Assembly (NCBI GenBank): GCA_019359445.1
Contig: JAHHHJ010000015.1
Coordinates: forward strand, 88,921-152,920
DNA from: Kastovskya adunca ATA6-11-RM4
Lineage (GTDB): Bacteria > Cyanobacteriota > Cyanobacteriia > Cyanobacteriales > Coleofasciculaceae
Direction: 5' to 3'
Length of the DNA: 64,000 nucleotides
The notes under the pieces were generated by a model. The model ran no database searches and was not told the origin of the DNA. It was given only the letters and a program-made list of their open reading frames with translations. Shown piece after piece: positions 17,892 to 27,672 of this stretch. Each line of letters opens with the position of its first letter. Positions within the stretch are counted from its first letter, which is position 1. The position numbers were made by a program, and so were the translations under genes.

Positions 17892-20800
17892 ATGTTGCAG
17901 AGTGCAGGAATGGCACTAAACCTAATGAGCGGGATGGGCTGGATAGCGCAAGTTCCAGTCGTTCCAAGATTGGAAACGCCAGAAGAGGCTGCTTTGGTAC
18001 TAGATGGGCCACAATTTTTTATCGCTGTGATTGCTGGGGTATTTCTTGCCTTTGCGTTTCAGCTATTGTTGACCAACCTAGGCGTAGCCGTCGGAGTCTC
18101 TGCTTTAGGGGGAGACGGAGATTCAGACAACACACACAATACACACGACACACACGACAATACGAGCATCGGTAGTACGATTCGTAAAATTGGCTTCTTT
18201 TTAGGGCTGGCAACCTTAATCTCGGTTACAGTTTCTCTGTTTTTTGCCTGCCTGTTGGCAGTCAAACTGAGCTTACTGATTAGTCCCGGTTTAGGAGCGA
18301 TTGTTGGTCTTGTTATCTGGGCCGTTTATTTCTCACTGCTAGTTTGGATCAGTTCAACTACAGTGGGTTCGTTGGTTGGTTCAGTCGTAAACACCGCCAC
18401 TTCCGGTCTTCAAGCCATTGTGGGGACAGCCACCGCCGCGATTGGAGGCGGTGCTGCCAGTAGACAAGTTGTGGCGACAGCAGAGGCGGCGGCGTCAGCG
18501 GTACGTCGGGAACTTGGTTCAGCGATCGATCCCGTCAGTATCCGTGAAAACATTGAGGATTATTTTGGCTCCCTCCGTCCGCCCGAATTAGATTTACAAG
18601 GGATACGGCGAGAATTTGAGGACATCATTAATGACCCGGAATTGAAAACGGTCGCTAATCGTGCTGCCCTCGGCAATATTGACCGACAAACCTTTGTTGA
18701 TTTGGTTAGCAGCCGCAGCGACTTGTCGCCACGAGACCTTAATCGGATCGCCGATCAACTCGAAGAGGTTTGGAAGAACACAGTTAACCAATTGCCAGAC
18801 AAAGAGCCCAACGACGATATCCTGAGCTACCTCCGTTCGGCAGCATCCGGCAACCTGATCCCGGACGAATTCAACCGGAGAATTGACCAGCTCATTGATG
18901 CCATAGGTAGTAATAGAGGACAAGGACAAGGACAGCAGTCCCAAAACCAAAGTACTGGCCCCCTTAGTCAAGCCATGACGCTGGGCGTCAACAGTTTGAT
19001 TGGGATGATCCTGGGTCGTACAGACCTGTCTGACTTTGATGTGGAGGCAATCGTCAATCGGCTCAGAGGGCTGAGAGATCAAGCCAGCGAGCAAGCGGGA
19101 AAGGTCACAAATCAGCTAGGAACTTCGACCCCAGATGTACCCTACAGTACGGTTCGTGCTGATATTGAAAACTACTTGCTCAATGCCTACCCCTGGCAAA
19201 TGAAGCAGGAAAACCTAGGGCGAGAGTTTCGCGATGTGCTGTATGACCCCGCTGCCGACCCAGGTAGCGTCGCCTACGAGCTAGAGCAGATAAATCGCGG
19301 CGATTTTGCCGATTTGCTAGCTCAAAAAGGCATGTTTACCCAGACGCAAATTACCGAACTTTCTAATAGATTAGAAAACATCCGGTTAGAAGTTCTGTCG
19401 GTAGCGCAAGCCGCCCAGACGCGGGAGCGCTCAGTTGCCCTGATGGCAGCGGTGGAAAGTTATCTCCTCAACACACCGAAGGAAAACTTTACGCCCGAAA
19501 AAATTGCTCTAGAGTTCAAACCATTGCTGGAAGACTCAGAGGCAGATTACGAAGACCTGAGTACCCGCTTGGCGCAGTTCGACCGTTCGACTTTTGAACG
19601 GCTGTTAAATCAGCGGGGTGATTTGACACAAGCGGAAAAAGAAGCGCTAATTTCGACGCTGGAACATCAGCGCGATCGCGCTTTGAGCGAGTCAAGAGAA
19701 CAGCAAGAAGCCGTAAGAGCGAAAGTAGAAGCTCAGTGGTTGAAGGTACAGTCTTACCTACGTGATACGGGTAGACAAGAACTGAACCCAGAGGACATCA
19801 ATCGCGAGTTACAAGTGCTGTTAAGAGACCCGCAAGCCGGATTAGCGTTAATGCGAAATCGCGCAGCGCACTTTGACCGCAATACTTTGGCATCGCTCTT
19901 GACCGAGCGCAGCGATCTCAATGAGGATCAAGTCCATCAAACTATTGACCAGGTGGAAAGAGTCTGGAGCCGGATTCGTCACACCCCTGGAAATCTGACA
20001 GGCAAAGCCAAAGATCAGTACGACCAAGTGACAACCTCACTCACCGACTACCTGCGAAATACGGGTAAAGAGGAACTCAACCCAGATGGCATCAGGCGCG
20101 ACCTCACCACTTTGCTCAACAACCCGCAAGTCGGTGCAGTTGCACTGAGACAGCGTTTGGGGCGAATGGATCGTGACACCTTGGTGAAATTGCTCACTCA
20201 ACGGGGGGATTTGACGGAAGAACAAGTCAATCAAACGATTGCGGCATTAGAGGATACGCTGCGTACTGTGATCAGGGCACCACGGCGCTTGGCGACTCGT
20301 ACCCAAACCCAGGTGAGAGATTTTCAATCAACGATTGAAGATTACCTGCGAAACACGGGTAAGGACGAACTCAACCCAGATGGCATCAAGCGCGACTTGC
20401 AACTGTTGCTGAATGACCCCAGAGCTGGGGCGTATAGCTTGGGCGATCGCCTTTCTCACTTCGATCGCGAGACTTTGATTGCCCTCTTGTCTCAGCGACA
20501 GGATGTCTCAGAGTCAGAAGTGAAATGGATTGTTGATAACATCCTGTCTGTCCGCGAACAAATCAATCACCAAATTCAAAGCGTCCAGAACCGCGTGCAG
20601 TCGGTAGTTGACGGTATTATTGCTCGCATCCGCAACTACCTCAACTCCCTGGAGCGTCCTGAACTCAACTACGACGGCATCATGCGCGATATGCGGACGC
20701 TGTTTGATGATCCACAAGCTGGGTTTGATGCTCTGCGCGATCGCCTCGGTCAGTTTGACCGCGAAACGTTAGTGGCTGTTTTGAGTTCTCGCGAAGACAT

Positions 20801-21047
20801 CTCAGAATCTGATGTCAACCGCATCTTTGACTCCGTTGACCGCGCTCGGAACAACGTTCTACAACGGGCAGAACGCATCCAAGCCGAAGCCCAACGCCGT
20901 GTAGAGGAAGTCAAGCACCAGGCACAACGGCAAGCTGAAGAAACCCGCAAGGCAGCGGCTACCGCTGCTTGGTGGCTCTTTGGCACCGCATTGGCTTCTG
21001 CTATTGCTTCTGCTATTGCTGGGGTACTGGCGGTAGCTGCTCTGTAA
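17892..21047 (+). CDS. Large membrane protein with about seven tandem ~100-residue repeats
   Basis: The ATG at 17892 follows GAGGG by 7 bases and gives 1051 residues. Three hydrophobic segments occupy the first ~170 residues. A loop between the first two is rich in Asp, Thr and His (DNTHNTHDTHDN). From about residue 215 to 990, units of ~95-110 residues recur. Each has Y-L near its start, ELNPDGI-type and R-D/E-L motifs, a DP step, FDR-E/T-TL, and an (S/T)(Q/E)R-DL/DI motif. A coiled coil and a hydrophobic C-terminal segment (AAWWLFGTALASAIAS) follow. No catalytic motif is seen. Similar proteins have been annotated as transporters, but I see no transporter fold beyond the few helices. A membrane-tethered scaffold is my best guess. 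Confidence 0.8.
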   Translation: MLQSAGMALNLMSGMGWIAQVPVVPRLETPEEAALVLDGPQFFIAVIAGVFLAFAFQLLLTNLGVAVGVSALGGDGDSDNTHNTHDTHDNTSIGSTIRKIGFFLGLATLISVTVSLFFACLLAVKLSLLISPGLGAIVGLVIWAVYFSLLVWISSTTVGSLVGSVVNTATSGLQAIVGTATAAIGGGAASRQVVATAEAAASAVRRELGSAIDPVSIRENIEDYFGSLRPPELDLQGIRREFEDIINDPELKTVANRAALGNIDRQTFVDLVSSRSDLSPRDLNRIADQLEEVWKNTVNQLPDKEPNDDILSYLRSAASGNLIPDEFNRRIDQLIDAIGSNRGQGQGQQSQNQSTGPLSQAMTLGVNSLIGMILGRTDLSDFDVEAIVNRLRGLRDQASEQAGKVTNQLGTSTPDVPYSTVRADIENYLLNAYPWQMKQENLGREFRDVLYDPAADPGSVAYELEQINRGDFADLLAQKGMFTQTQITELSNRLENIRLEVLSVAQAAQTRERSVALMAAVESYLLNTPKENFTPEKIALEFKPLLEDSEADYEDLSTRLAQFDRSTFERLLNQRGDLTQAEKEALISTLEHQRDRALSESREQQEAVRAKVEAQWLKVQSYLRDTGRQELNPEDINRELQVLLRDPQAGLALMRNRAAHFDRNTLASLLTERSDLNEDQVHQTIDQVERVWSRIRHTPGNLTGKAKDQYDQVTTSLTDYLRNTGKEELNPDGIRRDLTTLLNNPQVGAVALRQRLGRMDRDTLVKLLTQRGDLTEEQVNQTIAALEDTLRTVIRAPRRLATRTQTQVRDFQSTIEDYLRNTGKDELNPDGIKRDLQLLLNDPRAGAYSLGDRLSHFDRETLIALLSQRQDVSESEVKWIVDNILSVREQINHQIQSVQNRVQSVVDGIIARIRNYLNSLERPELNYDGIMRDMRTLFDDPQAGFDALRDRLGQFDRETLVAVLSSREDISESDVNRIFDSVDRARNNVLQRAERIQAEAQRRVEEVKHQAQRQAEETRKAAATAAWWLFGTALASAIASAIAGVLAVAAL

Positions 21048-21080
21048 TAGCTCTAATTTAAATCCTTGACAAAGGTATAG

Positions 21081-21109
21081 GAGGTGCGAGCGATCGCGCC
21101 TCTTTTTTT
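21081..21109 (+). terminator. Intrinsic terminator after the repeat protein gene
   Basis: An 8-base-pair stem (21081-21088 with 21095-21102, one G-U pair) closes a 6-base loop and is followed directly by seven T residues. It starts 33 bases after the stop codon. The stem and loop are built around a HIP1-like core. Confidence 0.9.
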
Positions 21110-21155
21110 GGCGTCATACTAATCAGATTTTAGGAGCCTGTAGGAGTGCAGCATA

Positions 21156-21650
21156 CTACTTCCCTAATTGCAACCCCAAAATCATTAAATCTTTCTCTAT
21201 CCCATCTAGTTCGGCAATTTTAGGCAGATAGCCCCAGCATTGAAAATTATGCTTTTCTAATAACTGCAAGCTGGGTTTGTTATGGGCAAAAACAAAAGCA
21301 ACTAGAGTATTAAGTTTCAGTCTTGGGCTTTGGTGAATTGCCTGTTGGAGCAATTGTTGCCCTACTCCGCAACGCTGGTAATGGGGAGAAACATAAATGC
21401 TAATTTCCGCTGTGGAGTGATAAGCGGGGCGTCCGTAAAAGGAGCGGAAACTCAACCAACCGACTATGTCTCCCTCTAACTCTGCTACCCAAAGCGGGCG
21501 GCTGTGGGGGTGATGCTCCTTATACCAGCTAAGGCGACTTTCCACTGATATCGTCTCAGTGTCGGCTGTTGCCATGCGACCTGGGATCGCCTCGTTGTAG
21601 ATCTCTACGATCCTAGGGAGGTCAGTTTCAACCGCATCACGTAGATTCAT
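21156..21650 (-). CDS. GNAT N-acetyltransferase, phosphinothricin-acetyltransferase-like
   Basis: This 164-residue protein has the GNAT fold. It starts MNLRDAVETDLPRIVEIYNEAI, and a central ISIYVSPHYQRCGVGQQLL contains the acetyl-CoA-binding Q/RxxGxG/A motif. FVFAHNKPSLQLLEKHNFQ follows. The opening residues and the segment ESRLSWYKEHHPHSRPLWV are characteristic of the Pat/Bar (phosphinothricin acetyltransferase) and YncA-like subgroup, which acetylates small amines or methionine derivatives. The natural substrate is unknown; resistance to a herbicide should not be inferred from the family name. Confidence 0.88.
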   Translation of the reverse strand: MNLRDAVETDLPRIVEIYNEAIPGRMATADTETISVESRLSWYKEHHPHSRPLWVAELEGDIVGWLSFRSFYGRPAYHSTAEISIYVSPHYQRCGVGQQLLQQAIHQSPRLKLNTLVAFVFAHNKPSLQLLEKHNFQCWGYLPKIAELDGIEKDLMILGLQLGK

Positions 21651-21717
21651 AGGGGTGGCGTTAGTTTAAGATCAATTACCGACAGGCGTTCCTGAGCGCA
21701 GCTACATAAATGTCTGC

Positions 21718-23109
21718 TTGTGCAGATTAAATTGTGTCATTTTGGCGATCGCTATTTTTTTGCTAGTTCTAGTTCTCGTCATCTTGCAGCTCAGTTTGCA
21801 GCCGCAACGACACCGCATTGGCATGACCGCGATCGCTGGCGCAATCCTGGCGCTGTTTGCTGGCGTTGTAACGTGGCAAGACCTCCTCGCGGTTGGGGGA
21901 CTAATTAGCAATGCCCTGCTGACGGTAACTGCCCTCACCCTTATTTCCCTAATTTTGGATAAAGCCGGGTTATTTCGCACTTCAGCGTTGCATATTGCCC
22001 GTTGGGGATTTGGACGGGGTCGGTTGCTGTTTCTCTTAATTGTGCTTTTAGGAGCAGCGATCGCGGCACTACTGACTAACTATGCTACGGCTTTGATCTG
22101 GACACCCATCGTCATCGAACTGCTGCTACTACTCAAGCTGCGCCCGATTACAGCCTTGGCATTTACCTTCATCACCAATTTCATTGCCGACGCTGCCAGT
22201 TTGGCATTTCCTGTAAGTAACCTCGTCAACCTGATCTCTGTTGACTATTTCAACATTTCCTTTTTGCGTTACAGCTTAGTGATGGTGCCAGTAAACGCGA
22301 TCGCCATTATTGCCAGCTTAGGCGTTCTTTGGTTTTACTTCGACCGTTATCTCCCAAAAACCTACCGCCTTACCCCGCTACCACACCCCGATTTGGCAGT
22401 GCGAGATTCCCTGATCTGTCGTTGGGGCTTCACTATTCTAGGCTTGTTGCTCCTCAGCTACTTTTTACTAGAACCGCTCTCGCTGCGTCTTTCTACACCC
22501 TTCTTGCCTACCCCGAATCTCACCCTCTCCCTCCCTGTTGGCGTCATCGCTAGTATGGGAGCGCTGGTTCTACTGGCATTAGCCGGACGCTGGTTCCAAC
22601 CGCAAGCAACGGTAGTTATCTCCCTTCCTCAGGTTTGGCGAGAGATCCCCTGGCAAGAGATTTTATTTAGTCTGGGAATTTATATCCTCGTTATTGGCGT
22701 ACAGAAGGCACTCTTGTCTCTACCTCTGAGCCAGCTTTTAGAGGGATTGTCTCACTGGGGACTAACCTTTGCCATCACAGGAACTGGTTTCTTAGCCGCA
22801 TTATTTTCTGCGACTATCAACAACCTACCCGCCATCCTCATCAATGCCCTAGCGATTCAAAACACCACTGGTATTGATCCGGCGATGCGAGAAGCAATGG
22901 TCTACGCCAATGTCATTGGCTGCAACATTGGAGCAAAAATCACTCCCCTCGGCAGCCTCTCAACCCTACTCTGGCTCAACGTCCTGATTCGTAAGGGATT
23001 ATTCATGACTTGGGGTGAGTACCTTCGCCTCAGCATTTTCCTGACATTGCCAGTTTTGTTTATTACACTGCTGGGTTTAGCAATTTGGCTCCCTTGGCTA
23101 ATTGCTTAA
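21718..23109 (+). CDS. ArsB/NhaD-type (SLC13-like) ion permease
   Basis: This protein of about 463 residues is almost wholly hydrophobic, with roughly eleven helices. The C-terminal block INNLPAILINALA followed by MVYANVIGCNIGAKITPLGS and LATLLW-like residues closely resembles the ArsB arsenite-efflux family. The N-terminal half has TNYATALIWTPIVIELLLLL and FITNFIADAASLAFPVSNLVN, matching the same superfamily. Expected activity is export of arsenite/antimonite or another anion across the plasma membrane. No arsR, arsC or arsH lies nearby, so the substrate remains open. The start is uncertain: the frame opens at TTG 21718 and also has a TTG at 21742. Confidence 0.85.
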   Translation: MCRLNCVILAIAIFLLVLVLVILQLSLQPQRHRIGMTAIAGAILALFAGVVTWQDLLAVGGLISNALLTVTALTLISLILDKAGLFRTSALHIARWGFGRGRLLFLLIVLLGAAIAALLTNYATALIWTPIVIELLLLLKLRPITALAFTFITNFIADAASLAFPVSNLVNLISVDYFNISFLRYSLVMVPVNAIAIIASLGVLWFYFDRYLPKTYRLTPLPHPDLAVRDSLICRWGFTILGLLLLSYFLLEPLSLRLSTPFLPTPNLTLSLPVGVIASMGALVLLALAGRWFQPQATVVISLPQVWREIPWQEILFSLGIYILVIGVQKALLSLPLSQLLEGLSHWGLTFAITGTGFLAALFSATINNLPAILINALAIQNTTGIDPAMREAMVYANVIGCNIGAKITPLGSLSTLLWLNVLIRKGLFMTWGEYLRLSIFLTLPVLFITLLGLAIWLPWLIA

Positions 23110-23131
23110 TATTTCTGAGACAAATCACATT

Positions 23132-23311
23132 TCAGCAACCGAGTTCCATGTTTTCTATCGGCTCAGACAAGGCTTGTTGTCTTGCTTCTGGAGATGAGGC
23201 AGCAGCGGCTTCGACACGCTCTAGTACAGCTCTCGCCTCTTTGTCACCATTGTCAGCTTTCTGTTTGAGATAACGCTTCAGTTCATCAGCTAAAGTTGGG
23301 GAAATATACAT
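23132..23311 (-). CDS. Small hypothetical protein, 59 residues
   Basis: An ATG-started frame encodes MYISPTLADELKRYLKQKAD and then an Ala/Glu-rich helical tail ending NMELGC. I do not recognise a family. The length, the start and the charged helical composition are compatible with a small antitoxin-like or regulatory protein. The first ~17 codons are duplicated immediately upstream in a degenerate copy (about 23318-23371), which supports past tandem duplication. No good Shine-Dalgarno sequence is visible. It may be a decaying gene. Confidence 0.45.
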   Translation of the reverse strand: MYISPTLADELKRYLKQKADNGDKEARAVLERVEAAAASSPEARQQALSEPIENMELGC

Positions 23312-23317
23312 AATATT

Positions 23318-23371
23318 GTCAGCTTTCTATTTGAGATAACGCTTTAGTTCGTCAGCTAAAGTTGGGGAAAT
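23318..23371. repeat. Degenerate tandem copy of the 5' end of the small gene
   Basis: About 54 bases repeat the segment 23257-23310 with a few substitutions. One substitution turns the codon after YLK into TAG on the minus strand. The frame reading into it from the right ends there. This looks like a partial tandem duplication rather than a second functional gene. Confidence 0.7.
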
Positions 23372-23486
23372 GTATAGACAACGGCTGAGGTGAGCCACCA
23401 TAAATAACCGTCGATGCTCACAGATTACCTGAAGTTTGAGGAATGCTGGAGTTTGTAATCGGTTAATCATCGCCGTACCTGAGTTA

Positions 23487-23539
23487 GCCCTCTCCCCCAA
23501 CCCCTCTCTCAATGGGAGAAGGAGTTAGGGGTTGAGGGC
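23487..23539. repeat. Palindromic CT/GA-rich intergenic repeat
   Basis: A long imperfect inverted repeat starts GCCCTCTCCCCC and ends GGGGTTGAGGGC around the centre AATGG. Its sequence style is that of dispersed palindromic repeats of filamentous cyanobacteria. It lies 65 bases downstream of the minus-strand membrane protein gene and may end that transcript. Confidence 0.65.
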
Positions 23540-23604
23540 AATCCTCTGACTTAGACTACAGTGAGCGATCTTAAGCCCGTTGCAGACCTAATTGATGACA
23601 TGCC

Positions 23605-24054
23605 CTAGGGCTGGCAAATCCACTTCCACAAGGGATGGCTAGAGCCAGAGGCACGAATTCGTAGCACCTGTTTCTCTAGACGACGCTGCTCCTCGCGGGG
23701 CAGTCCCATTAATATGTTGCGGCTTTGCCACACTAGAACCGCCGCCGTCATGCCTACACATAGGGAGAAACCCAGAACTGGCAGATTGTTGAAGAAAATG
23801 CCATAGCGCAGGGCTGCCCAGGTGAAATGCGATCGCAACAACGAAAGCTCATAACGCCACCCCCACACACTCAAGGGAGCAACACTAATCCAGAGGATAC
23901 CGACAATTAGCCACCGACTATAGACAGTCAGCTGGTGTAAGCGCTCGACTTGCGCCTTAAAGACGGGGTCTAACGCTATTTCTGGGGCATTTTTGGGCAT
24001 TTCTGGGCGTTGTGGGTCTAGCCGATCCATGAGCAATTGAAAGTAACGTGGCAA
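23605..24054 (-). CDS. Conserved hypothetical membrane protein downstream of secF
   Basis: This 149-residue protein has a hydrophilic N-terminus rich in proline and two strong membrane helices, around RWLIVGILWISVAPLSVWGW and LPVLGFSLCVGMTAAVLVW. A basic C-terminus (REEQRRLEKQVLRIRA) follows. I know no function for it. It starts 11 bases after secF ends, on the same strand, so it is probably co-transcribed with secD and secF and could accompany the translocase. The start codon is uncertain: TTG at 24054 or ATG at 24030. Confidence 0.7.
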   Translation of the reverse strand: MPRYFQLLMDRLDPQRPEMPKNAPEIALDPVFKAQVERLHQLTVYSRWLIVGILWISVAPLSVWGWRYELSLLRSHFTWAALRYGIFFNNLPVLGFSLCVGMTAAVLVWQSRNILMGLPREEQRRLEKQVLRIRASGSSHPLWKWICQP

Positions 24055-24065
24055 ACTGATCTCGG

Positions 24066-25031
24066 TTATACTTCATCAGACACTTTGGCGTCTGTTAAAG
24101 GGGCAGAATAAGCTCGACCATTACGCTCTCTCCACCAAGCGAGCATACTACTGGCAACAAAAATACTGGAGTAAGCCCCAGCAATGAAGCCAACAATTAA
24201 CGCCAAGGCAAAATATTTCAGCGTCGCCCCACCAAATAAGAAGATTGCTACCAAACTGAGCATGGTAGTCAAAGTGGTATTGATTGACCGTGCCAGAGTT
24301 TGATTCACCGCATCATCGACCACTTGGTCAATGTGCTGTTCGGGATTAAGACTGAGTACCTCTCGTACCCGGTCGTAAATCACCACCGTATCGTTCACCG
24401 AAAACCCGATAATTGTCAGGAGGGCGACGACAAAGAGGCTATCGATTTCTACCCCCAGCACTAACCCCAAGAAGGAAAATAGTCCCAAGGTGACTAAAAC
24501 ATCGTGTAACAAGGCGACGAAGGCAAAGAGCGCATAGTCAAACTGGAAACGGAACGACAGATAAACGAGGATGCCGCCAAAGGACACCAAAAGCGCCAGT
24601 AACCCGGCAGAAAATAGCTGCCGCCCCAAAGTTGGGCCTACGGTGTCAATCTGCGTCGCTTTGGGGTTAAATGCACCGATTCTCTCTTCTAGGATGCCTT
24701 GTAACTCGGTGCGTTGCTCGACATCTAGGGTTTTGGTGCGAATTGTTAGGGCTTGGCGTTCATCTCCCAAAATTTGGATACTGCTGTTCCCCAATCCTTG
24801 AGTTGCCATGATATCCCGCACCTCTGCCAGGTCAATCGGTTGATCACAGTTTCCGGGTTGAGAGCAATCGAGTTCAACTTGCAGTCTGGTACCACCAACA
24901 AAATCCAAACCCAAACGCAGGGGTGTGCCGATGGTTGCCGTTGAGATGACCATGCTGATAATGCCAGCCAGAATCACAGCGGCAGAGATCGTCCACCAAA
25001 GCGATCGCTGTTTGATGATATTGAGTTTCAT
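24066..25031 (-). CDS. secF: Protein translocase subunit SecF
   Basis: SecF works with SecD as a proton-driven accessory of the SecYEG channel that pulls preproteins across the plasma or thylakoid membrane. The 321-residue protein has the family's N-terminal helix, the motif [16 protein letters not shown], a short lumenal domain, and five further helices. These contain [32 protein letters not shown] and [14 protein letters not shown]. The ATG is preceded by GGAGAAG at a suitable distance. The gap to secD upstream is only 13 bases, so the two are one operon. Confidence 0.97.
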   Translation of the reverse strand: MKLNIIKQRSLWWTISAAVILAGIISMVISTATIGTPLRLGLDFVGGTRLQVELDCSQPGNCDQPIDLAEVRDIMATQGLGNSSIQILGDERQALTIRTKTLDVEQRTELQGILEERIGAFNPKATQIDTVGPTLGRQLFSAGLLALLVSFGGILVYLSFRFQFDYALFAFVALLHDVLVTLGLFSFLGLVLGVEIDSLFVVALLTIIGFSVNDTVVIYDRVREVLSLNPEQHIDQVVDDAVNQTLARSINTTLTTMLSLVAIFLFGGATLKYFALALIVGFIAGAYSSIFVASSMLAWWRERNGRAYSAPLTDAKVSDEV

Positions 25032-25044
25032 CTTGACTTCTCCA

Positions 25045-26448
25045 CTATGATTTAGCTGTCGCTGGTAGATTGGGACAGAAGAGTTCTGGTTTCTGGCGCA
25101 CTTTCGGGAAGCCCAAAACAGTTAGAAGCATAAATGTGCGGCTACAGGTGAGGGCAGTAAACATACTCACTACTACCCCAATCGCCAGTGTCAGAGCAAA
25201 CCCCTTCACCAAGCCTGACCCTAACCAAAATAGTGCGGCACAAGCAATCAACGTTGTCACATTGCCATCCAAAATGCTAGAAAATGCTCGGTAAAAACCA
25301 GATTCAACGGAGCGATACAAAGTTCGTCCTGCTCTTAATTCTTCCCGCGTCCGCTCAAAAATCAGCACATTCGCATCTACTGCCATGCCGATACTGAGGA
25401 TAAACCCGGCAATGCCTGGTAAGGTCAACGTGACACCCAAAAGCGCAAACGCCGCAAAGGTTAGCAAAGCGTAAATGAGTAACGATATATCAGCAATTAC
25501 TCCTGGAAGCCGATAGTAGACTGCCATAAAGACCAACACCAAGATCAAACCACCAATCCCGGCATAGAGACTGCTGCGAATACTATCTCGTCCCAAGGTC
25601 GCACCAACCGTGCGGTTTTCCACGATTTCTACAGGCACAGGCAGCGCGCCGCCTCGGATTTGAACCGCCAAATCGTTTGCAGTTTCTGCTGTAAAGTTAC
25701 CTGTAATGACTGCACTACCGCCCGTGATCCCATTGGCAGCAAATTCCGGCCCAACGGTGGGAGAGCTAATCAGGGTGTTGTCGAGGAAAACACCAATCGT
25801 GCGTCCTGTCCCTGCCAAGTCTTTTGTTAGTTGGGCAAATTTCTCACCGCCGTCACCATCAAAGCGAATCGCCACATCCCAGCGATTCCCAACTTGCGGT
25901 GGTTGAGCGCTAGCCTCTCTGAGGTTTTTGCCTGTTAAGCCAGCGCGCTCAAATAGTTCTAGAATCGCCTCGTTGCTGCGCTCAATGGCGGCTTGATTTT
26001 CCGCGATCGCTGATTCATTCCCACTCTGCCTCAGTTGCGCCTGCTTTTGCAGCAGTTCTTGCCGCACCTGCTGTTCAGCCAGAAACTGCCCTTCTGTACC
26101 CGGTGATTGCTTGCGAAACTCCAGTTGTGCCGTTCCACCCAAGACGCGTTCTGCCTGTCGTGGGTCATTTACTCCCGGCAACTGCACCAAAATTTGGTTA
26201 GAACCCACTGTTTGCACAACGGGTTCTGAGACTCCCAAACCATTGATCCGATTTTCTACAACCCGCAGCACCGCTTCTAATTCATTTTCGGTAATTTTTG
26301 GGATATCTTCTGTGGGTTGTACCTGGATGGTTAGCTGTGCCCCGCCCTGTAAGTCCAGTCCCAACTGAAGTGGAATTTTTACTAACACCACGATCGCCGC
26401 GATCGTGAGGACAAGAATTAAGGCTATTAACGAACGCTGTCTCTGCAT
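25045..26448 (-). CDS. secD: Protein translocase subunit SecD
   Basis: SecD forms the SecDF complex that uses the proton gradient to finish preprotein export. After a first helix comes [15 protein letters not shown], then a large periplasmic or lumenal domain (residues ~60-290). Five helices follow with [36 protein letters not shown] and [17 protein letters not shown], the last two being diagnostic. The length of 467 residues is typical of cyanobacterial SecD. I place the start at the ATG at 26448; an in-frame TTG at 26469 adds seven unlikely residues. A repeat-filled gap separates it from pdhB. Confidence 0.97.
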   Translation of the reverse strand: MQRQRSLIALILVLTIAAIVVLVKIPLQLGLDLQGGAQLTIQVQPTEDIPKITENELEAVLRVVENRINGLGVSEPVVQTVGSNQILVQLPGVNDPRQAERVLGGTAQLEFRKQSPGTEGQFLAEQQVRQELLQKQAQLRQSGNESAIAENQAAIERSNEAILELFERAGLTGKNLREASAQPPQVGNRWDVAIRFDGDGGEKFAQLTKDLAGTGRTIGVFLDNTLISSPTVGPEFAANGITGGSAVITGNFTAETANDLAVQIRGGALPVPVEIVENRTVGATLGRDSIRSSLYAGIGGLILVLVFMAVYYRLPGVIADISLLIYALLTFAAFALLGVTLTLPGIAGFILSIGMAVDANVLIFERTREELRAGRTLYRSVESGFYRAFSSILDGNVTTLIACAALFWLGSGLVKGFALTLAIGVVVSMFTALTCSRTFMLLTVLGFPKVRQKPELFCPNLPATAKS

Positions 26449-26512
26449 AACTACAACTTGCCGCAACAAATGCTATGATAATCTGTTTTGACAAGCCTGG
26501 TAGGGATGGGGA

Positions 26513-26594
26513 GAAAGGATGAAGGGTGAAGGATGAAGTATGAAGGGTGAAGGATGAAGTGTGAAGGATGAAGTATGAAATATGAGGGGTAAGG
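26513..26594. repeat. Heptanucleotide tandem repeat (STRR-like)
   Basis: About ten degenerate copies of TGAAGGG/TGAAGTA-type heptamers fill the gap between pdhB and secD. This kind of short tandem repeat is well known in filamentous cyanobacteria. The same family is seen at 13636-13670 and 55687-55766. Confidence 0.85.
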
Positions 26595-26688
26595 AGTCAG
26601 AGCTAAGAGCGATCGCTTCTCCGGATGCTCCGGGTGCCCCCTGCGCCGCCGCTCCCTTGCCCCTCATCTCCTCCACTTCCCCAATCGC

Positions 26689-27672
26689 CTAAATCCGCAG
26701 TGCCACCATTTTTTGTACGGCTTCAACAATCTGGTGAGGTTGCACGATAGTTAGGTTTTCCAGCGCCCCGTTGTAAGGAGTGGGAATGTCCTGAGACGAT
26801 AGCCGCATTACAGGTGCATCCAACTCATCAAACAACTGGTCATTAATCGAGGCGATTAATTCCGCTGCAATACCCCCCGTTTTCATACATTCCTCAACGA
26901 TGATCACGCGATGGGTTTTGCGGATCGATTTGCCAATGGTTTCAAAGTCGAGGGGCTTGAGGGAAATCAAGTCAATGACTTCTGGATCTAGCCCCTCTTT
27001 CTCCAGTTGCTTCACCGCTTGCAGAGCGTGGTGACGCATCCGGGAATAAGTCAAGATTGTGACATCCTTCCCCTTCCGTACTACTTCTGCCTTGTCTAGG
27101 GGCACCAGATACTCCTGATTTGGCAAGTCTTCTTTTAGGTTGTACAGGAGGACATGTTCAAAGAACAAAACCGGGTTTTCGTCACGAATGGCTGACTTCA
27201 ACAATCCTTTGGCGTTGTACGGGGTCGAACAGGCAACAATTTTTAGCCCTGGCACCGCCTGAAAATAGGCTTCAAGCCGCTGGGAGTGTTCTGCTCCCAA
27301 CTGACGCCCAACTCCACCGGGGCCACGAATTACCATGGGGATTTTGAAGTTGCCGCCGGACGTGTAACGCAACATTCCAGCATTGTTAGCAATTTGGTTG
27401 AAAGCCAGGAGCAAAAAGCCCATGTTCATGCCTTCAATAATGGGTCGTAACCCTGTCATCGCGGCACCAACTGCCATACCCGTAAAGCTATTTTCAGCGA
27501 TCGGCGTGTCAAGAACCCGCAGTTCACCATATTTTTTGTAGAGGTCTTTAGTGACTTTGTAAGAGCCGCCATAGTGACCAACGTCTTCTCCGAGTACAAA
27601 CACGGAGTCGTCGCGAGCCATTTCTTCATCAATGGCTTCGCGTAGGGCGTTGAAGAAAAGTGTTTCTGCCAT
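26689..27672 (-). CDS. pdhB: Pyruvate dehydrogenase E1 component, beta subunit
   Basis: This is the beta chain of the thiamine-diphosphate-dependent E1 enzyme that decarboxylates pyruvate for acetyl-CoA formation. The protein begins [18 protein letters not shown] and contains [39 protein letters not shown] and [18 protein letters not shown]. Further on come FFEHVLLYN and [17 protein letters not shown]. These match E1-beta of cyanobacteria and plastids, and the 327-residue length is standard. The ATG at 27672 has GAGG upstream, so the longer frame to 27711 is rejected. The alpha subunit gene is not adjacent, which is usual in cyanobacteria. Confidence 0.97.
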   Translation of the reverse strand: MAETLFFNALREAIDEEMARDDSVFVLGEDVGHYGGSYKVTKDLYKKYGELRVLDTPIAENSFTGMAVGAAMTGLRPIIEGMNMGFLLLAFNQIANNAGMLRYTSGGNFKIPMVIRGPGGVGRQLGAEHSQRLEAYFQAVPGLKIVACSTPYNAKGLLKSAIRDENPVLFFEHVLLYNLKEDLPNQEYLVPLDKAEVVRKGKDVTILTYSRMRHHALQAVKQLEKEGLDPEVIDLISLKPLDFETIGKSIRKTHRVIIVEECMKTGGIAAELIASINDQLFDELDAPVMRLSSQDIPTPYNGALENLTIVQPHQIVEAVQKMVALRI

